Shown one piece after another: positions 57,887 to 64,000 of a stretch of 64,000 nt of DNA. The DNA comes from Daphnia carinata. Taxonomy: Eukaryota > Arthropoda > Branchiopoda > Diplostraca > Daphniidae. How positions within the stretch are numbered: position 1 is the stretch's first letter; each line of letters begins with the position of its first letter. Location of the stretch: positions 4,896,971 through 4,960,970 of the forward strand of contig NC_081333.1 of assembly GCF_022539665.2 (NCBI RefSeq). Direction: 5' to 3'. The translations under genes and the position numbers were made by a program. A model generated the notes under the pieces. The model did no database searches. It was not told where the DNA came from and saw only the letters and a program-made list of their open reading frames with translations.

Positions 57887-60800
57887 TCATAGGTGACAAT
57901 CACTACGGGGTAATGCCAGGAGGCTGGGGAGGCACTTCCTCACTAGGCGACGTAGACGCATCCGAAACATCGCCGGCCCCGTTTCGGGACGAAACATCGT
58001 AGGATGCGTTTTCGAAGATGCAAAGTTTTGCAACAGGTCTGTCGAATTCGCTGGTTCGTGTTCGAATACGACGGATCTGACGACTCCGTCGGGTCCTGCA
58101 TAGGTGTGTATAACTTTGCCGGATAGCCATTCACCACAGGGAGACGGTGGGTCGGCTATGAGGACATAATCTCCTATCGCTAAGTTGTGACGTTCTCGTT
58201 GCCACTTGTGTCGCTCTATCAAATCAGGGAGATATTCGCGGAGCCATCGGTGCCAAAAGTGGCTCGCGATTGTCTGACTGCGGTGCCAGGTCTTGATGGA
58301 CGCCACTGGGCGTGTGGCTTGGTAGTCTGGTACAGGCTCAATGTTTGCGCGTCCAAACAAAAATGATTGGGAGTAAGGGGCGCTGGCTCGCGAGGGTCAA
58401 TAGCCACATAAGTTAAGGGACGACCGTTAAGCAGGTTTTCTACGGCAACGAAGGCTGAAAACAGAGAGTCGTCGGTGAAAGTTTGTCCATTCAAGACGTG
58501 TGAGAGTGCCTTTTTCGTGGATTGAATGAGCCTTTCCCATGAGCCGCCGAAATGTGGAGCAGCAGGTGGATTAAAGTTCAATTTGATTGATCGTCTAGCA
58601 AGACGGTCTGCAACAGCTTTCGTGTTTAGGCTTTGTAATGCCACTTGTAGTTCTCGGCTGCCGGACGTGAGATTGGTGCCATTATCGGATTGTATTTCAC
58701 TACGGCAGCCACGACGATTGGCGAAGCGCCAAAAGGAGAGCAGAATCGACTCCGTGTTCAATGCACAGGCCATTTCGATATGCACGGCACGGGTTATCAT
58801 GCACGTGAATAATACGCCGTAGCGTTTCTCACATTTCCGACGAATTACTACGTCATAGGGTCCGAAAAAGTCTATGTCCGTTAATGTGAAAGGCGGCAAG
58901 TGCGATTGTAGTCGATTTGCGGGAAGAGCAGCCATTAGAGGAATCTGTGGACTAGCGAGATTGTGGCGACAGATGAGGCACTTGGAAAGCACTCGTTGAA
59001 CGGTGTGCCGAAACCGGAGAATATAATATTCGGAGCGTAGCGCGGCTATCGTGTGTTCGATTCGTTTGTGTTGGATGCGATTGTGGGCCTCGGTGATGAC
59101 TAGTTGGGTGACGGAGCTGTCGTAGTGAAGAATGACTGGATGTTTGAGGAATTCTGCGAAGTCACCTCGTTCGAGTCGGCCACGAACGCGAAGAATGCCC
59201 TCGTTGTCAGTAAATGGGGAGACGTTGTTCAGCTTGGATGACGGTGGGAGCGTCTTCCCGTTCTTCAGGTGAACTAGTTCAGTTGCGAAATAGTGGCCCT
59301 GGTCAAGACGTAGAGCCATCGTTTTTGCGTCAAGGATTTCTGAGACGGTTAGGTACCGTAAATATTGGTAACGCGGACGCGAAAGCATATCATGAGCCGT
59401 AGCTGATGTTTGCGATGATAGACTTGACTGTTCTGCGGTTCTAGTGACGAACTGACGGGAAAATCGCGTGAGCCACCCGATGACGTGGAGGTAACAATTC
59501 CAGGAAGGGGCGCGCTGCGAAAATTGAAACAATTTGTTGGTTGGGTTCACGAGGATGAGTGCGGCCCATCTAATAGGTGCAACTTCAGGATCCAGTTCAG
59601 ACGGTTCCGGGAGTCCCGGAGTGGTTGGCCATGCAGAAGGGTGATGGCGCAAGAATGATGGCCCCGTGAACCACCGATCAGTTGCCGATAGAGATTCGGG
59701 TGGAATTCCCCTATATGCGTCGTCAGCGGGATTTAATTCGCCTGGAACGTGACGGCATTGGCGAGGCGCTGAGAAATCTAGTATTTCAGTGATGCGATGA
59801 GCGACAAATGCATGATATCTACATGATGTTGAGTGTATCCAGCGCAAGACGGTAATGGAATCAGTCCAGTAAGTGATTTCAGTCTCCGCACCCAGTCCCA
59901 GTTCTTCTTGGACTGAGGCTGCAGGTGAACAGCGGTGATGGCTCCTTTCAGCTGAAGTCGAGGCGTTGATTGTTGACGGAGCGGTGCAACTTTTGCCTTG
60001 CCGATGATTAATCTTGTAGATACATAGTCATTGAGATGAACGGCCCTATAGTACACTGCTGAGCCGTTTGCCAGATCGGAAGCGTCGCAGAAAACATGCA
60101 GAGACATAGAAATTGGGCTTGCCGAGACACGTAGACAGCGAGGGACCTGCAGACGTTGCAGCTGAGGAATGTTTTCAGTCCATTTGGCTCATCTTGATTT
60201 GAGCATTGGTGGAAGTTCATCGTCCCATGTGAGTTGCGCTCGCCAGCAGTCTTGGAACAAAATTCGAGCAGTGAAGATTACGACTGCCAAGAAACCGAGA
60301 GGGTCATAAATGGCAGCGGTGGTTTTTAGTACGTGACGCATTGTAGGACGTTGCAAGGCGTTGACATTTACTTTGAAGATGAATGATTCGATTTCCCAGT
60401 TTAGAAGAAGACCGAGAGTGCCTTCCGTTGGTAAGTGATCGTAATAGACATGTTTTGTTAAGTCCGTGACGTTGAATGCGGTGAGCAGCTTGCCAGAGTT
60501 GGACATGATTTGGCAGAGGTGAAAGCCCCCACGAGCGCAGAGGTATTTGGATTGCGTGACGTAGCTGCATAATATATTCTCGTTGTCGTGGGAGGTAAGT
60601 ACTTTGTCAACGAACGTATTTTTTGTAATGATCTCCCTAGCGTCTGGATACTCCTCTCCGAAGTCGCTCGCCGTTCTCTTTAAAGCGTAAATGCATGTAG
60701 TTGGGGACGAGACCGCACCGAATACATGTCTTGCCATTTGATAGGTCTTGATTGAATCCCTGGAACCGGGTCTTCGGTAGACGACACGTAGCGCCGATTG

Positions 60801-63685
60801 ATCTTGTTCTTGGTCAGCAACTTGGTGGTACATTCCTTTGATGTCAGCAGCTGCGGCGTACTTATAGTGGCGAAACCGTAGAATGATTCCATGGAGTTGA
60901 CGAGTAGGTCGGGGCCTTTTAAAAGTGAATCATTTAATGACGTGCCCCAAAAAGTGGCTGAACAGTTGAGGACGACACGAATTTTATCGGGTTTCCTTTG
61001 GTTGACGACACCATGTGCGGCCAATTGTACCAGACTCTTCATTTGCGACGGTGACGGCGTACCCAAGCGTGATATATTCTTGCATTGCACGATCATATTG
61101 GTCAGATTTGACGGGATCACGCGAGAGTTTTTCTTCCTGCCACTTGAAGTACTTCAGCGCGTGAGTGTAGTTATCGGGAAGTTTCACCTCCTCGTTTTTC
61201 CACATCAGGCCTATTTCCCAACGCACTCCAGTGTGGGGAATTGTCGTTTAGAGGATCTTCATGGCTTTTTCTTCGCCCTGTGTTAGTCGGAGCTGTACGG
61301 GTTTCGTCAACGTAATCTTGCCGTCTTCCCAGAGCATATTTACATGTTCGCAGAGCTCCACATCGGTAACGGTTGCTCGAATGAAATTAACTCTTAGGCG
61401 TGGCAGAGGCGCTAGAGACTTTGGTATAAGCCCTGCTAGACACCAACCAAACGGGGTAAGAATGGCGTCAGGGCCTACGGGTGCTGGTGCTTTTTCTGGT
61501 TGAGAATGTCGTGAGCTCCGCGCACGTTATGACCAATCAGTACGCTTACTTTTGATAGGTCGACAGCTGGAAGGTCTAACTCTTGCAAATGGTGCCATTT
61601 TGGCTTGAGAGTTGGCCAGTCGAACTGACGTCGTGAGAGTCGAATTGATGGAACGGTGTAGGCTGAGGGAACGTCAAATGTGGCGGAGTGGTCGTTGGAG
61701 GTTATTTGAAACGATACTTTGCGAAATCGAAAAGACGGGTCCTCTCCGTGGAATGTGCCGATGCATTATGATTTCCTCGGTCCCTGGGTACCTAGCGTTC
61801 TTGCGGTGGCTTCCGTGATGAAAGTTGTCCCGGCGCCGGTGTCGAAGAGAGCATAAGTCTTGACCGCTTTTAGCTCGCTTCGGAGTTTTAACGGCATTAC
61901 AGCTAGTAGCACGGGGTACTCAGCATTTTCTAAGTTCGTGGTGCCAACACTTGCCACGGGAACGGACGCGTCTTTAGTCGGCTCGTTGGTTGATGCTTTG
62001 GAGAAAATCCGCGGTGCTCCATGAAGTAACGTATGGTGGTTCTGCAGCCTTTTTCTTCACAGTGCCTTTTTAGGTAGCATTCGCGAATTCGGTGGCCGAT
62101 GCGGAGACATCTAAGGCAGCACTTGATCTCGTGGACGACATTCACTCGCTCGTTTAGGGACATGGCAATGAAAACATCGCATTTCGCTAAGGTATGCGGT
62201 CTCTTGCATACCGCACAGGGACGTTTTGACACTGCATTTTCGGCTGCGCTGTGCAGAACCGTTTCTTCTAACTTTTCAGAAAGGAAGGCCTTCGTTTCAA
62301 CCGGGCACCCCGTGGACTAAACGCCAGGGCGAGTATATTTCGTCCGACCAGGGCCCTTGTCTGATTTTCGATCGTTGCTTGCCGAAGTAAAGAGCGGGTG
62401 TTTCACGACCATTTCAGCTTTGACTACATCGTGCAGCCAGCAGTCAAAGTCTTCGAATGGGAGGCTCTTTGGATATGCTTTAACGATTTTCTTGCCCCAC
62501 TTGCCTTTGATGTCATCTGGAAGTTTGTCGATGAGGGTAGACAACAATGCGGATGATCCGAGGGCGGCGCTGCAGTTTATGGTGCGTAGGGAGGCTGCGG
62601 CGCCCCTTAACGTTGAACTTAAGTCTAGCAAAGACTTGTAGTCTCGGGAAGTTTTCAGGGCAGGAAGGGAAGTGATGATACCGATGTACGAGTCCGCGAG
62701 TACATGAGGGTGGCCAAACAGTTGCTCTAGTTGCTCCAGTGCTTCTTCGTAGAGCGCTGTGCTGTTAAGGCAGTCTCCCAGGAATCTGTGGACGGTGGGA
62801 GCGAGGCAGTGCCGTAATAGGGCCATTTTATCGGTCGTCGAAAAGTCCGGATTGCTCTCTACTTATTCGCCATTTCATCGGGTCACCATTAAATGGCTCC
62901 AGGTCAATCTTTGGTGGAAGAAAGAGTAGCGATAGGTGACGGTCCTTTCGGTCGTTGCTAGATGTTAGTGACATGTGACTGTACCATTCCTCAGGTTTCT
63001 GTCTATGCATCTCGGGTGGACGCAGACCATCTGATGTTTTGAAGGGGAGACTCTCAGGTGGAAGCACGGCGGCGCTTGTCTTTTCGGGTGATGGAGTGGG
63101 ATCGCTCCAGTTGAGCACAGATTGCCTATTCGTCTGTTCCAAAAGTTTGATGCGGTCAAACATACTTTCCATTGCCACTGTGTGTTCTTCAGGCAATGCT
63201 TTTTGCTCACGCTCGTAGCGGCGTCATCGTTCAAGCTTCATGGTCTCTTGACGTCGCTGGTTTGTCTGCCACTCGTTGCTCAACTGCTGGATCTTTGCTT
63301 GGGCTTCGGCTAGCTCGCGGGTTTGAGCTAAGACGCTCTGCTGTGATTGTTTTAGAGTTTCTTCAAGCTGCCAGCGTTCCTCTCGTTCTTCTAGCAGACG
63401 CAAAAGTAGTTCAATTTGGGATTGAGTAGAAACCTGTGAGACGGAGGAGACGGCGTCATCGTCTGCGCGGTGCTGCTCGTATGGCGTTACAACTGCTTTG
63501 GCGGCTAAATCGGCCTCTGCTGGAGTGATAACGTTCACTTGTGTTATTCCAGTATGGTGTCGTAGGCTTTGAGATTTGGAGCTAAAGGATTGAACAAATG
63601 AAGCTCGATGTTCGAGATATTCTTCGATTCTTGTCACCCCACACAGCACACTGCTGCCCTTTAGACAACCATTTTCGGTCCTCAC
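57887..63685 (-). pseudogene. BEL/Pao LTR retrotransposon gag-pol, decayed
   Basis: Read on the minus strand. Gag: about 63685-62317, with a long coiled coil (LLRLLEEREERWQLEETLKQ), a DUF1759-like LEPFNGDPMKW and MALLRHCL...LGDCLN. Cys/His clusters: 62232-61930. Protease: YALFDTGAGTTFI, 61957-61766. Reverse transcriptase: about 61226-60189, in which the YVDD box reads FVDK. RNase H: about 60220-59778. BEL-type HVPGELNPADD and integrase: 59847-58219 with YFxxTELVHLKNGK, QSDNGTNL and GGSWERLI. C-terminal domain: 58360-57887. The reading frame changes at least five times and stops interrupt gag, so it is dead. The order of domains identifies BEL/Pao. LTRs were not identified; the 5' one may lie past the window end. 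Confidence 0.88.
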
Positions 63686-64000
63686 TGGACCACTAGGACG
63701 TACATAAGACGCGTTGAAATTCTTAGATGACGTGTTTTGGCTGCCTTCTGTACATTTAGATGTCCGGCAGTAACGTTGCCCGTGTGCGTCTTTAACCAGT
63801 CGTCCACAACGAGTTTAGGCGGTGAGCTGGACCACTTTTGGACCGCTTAATGATATCATTTTAAAAGTTTTGTCTGTGGCTGGTATCGAACTCGGGTCTC
63901 CCGCATCACTGTCGGACGCTCTTTCCACTAGACATACTTATAAATGTCACAATTTTCAAGCAATACAATAGAAACATAGAAAAATGCTTAAGTTTTTTTC
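63686..64000. other. Window edge; 5' flank of the BEL/Pao remnant
   Basis: This would be the leader or 5' LTR side of the minus-strand BEL/Pao element. No TG...CA border could be fixed within the sequence available. Confidence 0.35.
63882..63930 (-). repeat. tRNA-like (SINE-type) sequence
   Basis: The minus strand reads TAGTGGAAAGAGCGTCCGAC (A-box-like), ATGCGGGAG and CCCGAGTTCGATACCA (B box). It shares ATGCGGGAG...CGAGTTCGA with the tRNA-like core at 28422-28473. No cloverleaf acceptor stem forms, so it is a relic rather than a tRNA gene. Confidence 0.5.

Noticed and set aside
1-64000. CRISPR arrays, prokaryotic operons, plasmid features
   Set aside because: Spliced eukaryotic genes and eukaryotic transposons throughout; the tandem repeats lack unique spacers.

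Overview
The window reads as arthropod nuclear DNA, most likely from a cladoceran crustacean close to Daphnia. This is inferred from short phase-compatible introns, an orthologue of the arthropod Ig-superfamily protein Turtle, an antigen-5-like CAP gene family, a tyrosine-rich YYT-repeat secreted protein, and a dense mix of Ty3/gypsy, BEL/Pao, Helitron and MITE sequence. Nothing bacterial, plasmid or CRISPR-like is present.

Layout. 1-10 kb: the 3' two thirds of a turtle-like cell-adhesion gene on the + strand (5 Ig, 2 FnIII, one TM helix, long cytoplasmic tail), with fourteen exons whose splice phases all agree. 10.9-13.2 kb: two genes on the - strand, a four-exon NOL7-like nucleolar protein and a small basic protein with an in-frame TAG. 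13.3-13.6 kb: a GC-rich, hairpin-rich island that may be a structured RNA. 14-20 kb: low-confidence exon-like pieces, a 36-bp inverted repeat and a 492-bp solo LTR.

20.5-26 kb and 44.4-47.6 kb: a CAP-domain cluster. Two intact seven-exon genes are almost identical, lie exactly 22,557 bp apart and show no indel over about 2.1 kb, while their flanks are much more diverged. Three broken CAP fragments accompany them. Between the copies lie a 412-bp MITE holding a tRNA-like core, tandem Helitron-like elements with a 19-bp G-rich minisatellite, a 6.3-kb young Ty3/gypsy element nested in the second Helitron, a frameshifted tyrosine-rich gene and a second solo LTR in reverse orientation.

48-64 kb: a 265-bp solo LTR, a ~650-bp inverted repeat bracketing a dead gypsy pol, an unfamiliar protein made of 48-residue repeats that one arm of the inverted repeat splits, and a decayed BEL/Pao element on the - strand running to the window edge.

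The gypsy element is the most complete mobile unit. It has LTRs with a 4-bp target duplication, a tRNA-Leu primer site, a gag with an N-terminal CXC-like cysteine cluster, and a textbook -1 frameshift signal joining gag to pol. All identifications come from reading the sequence; no search was run.
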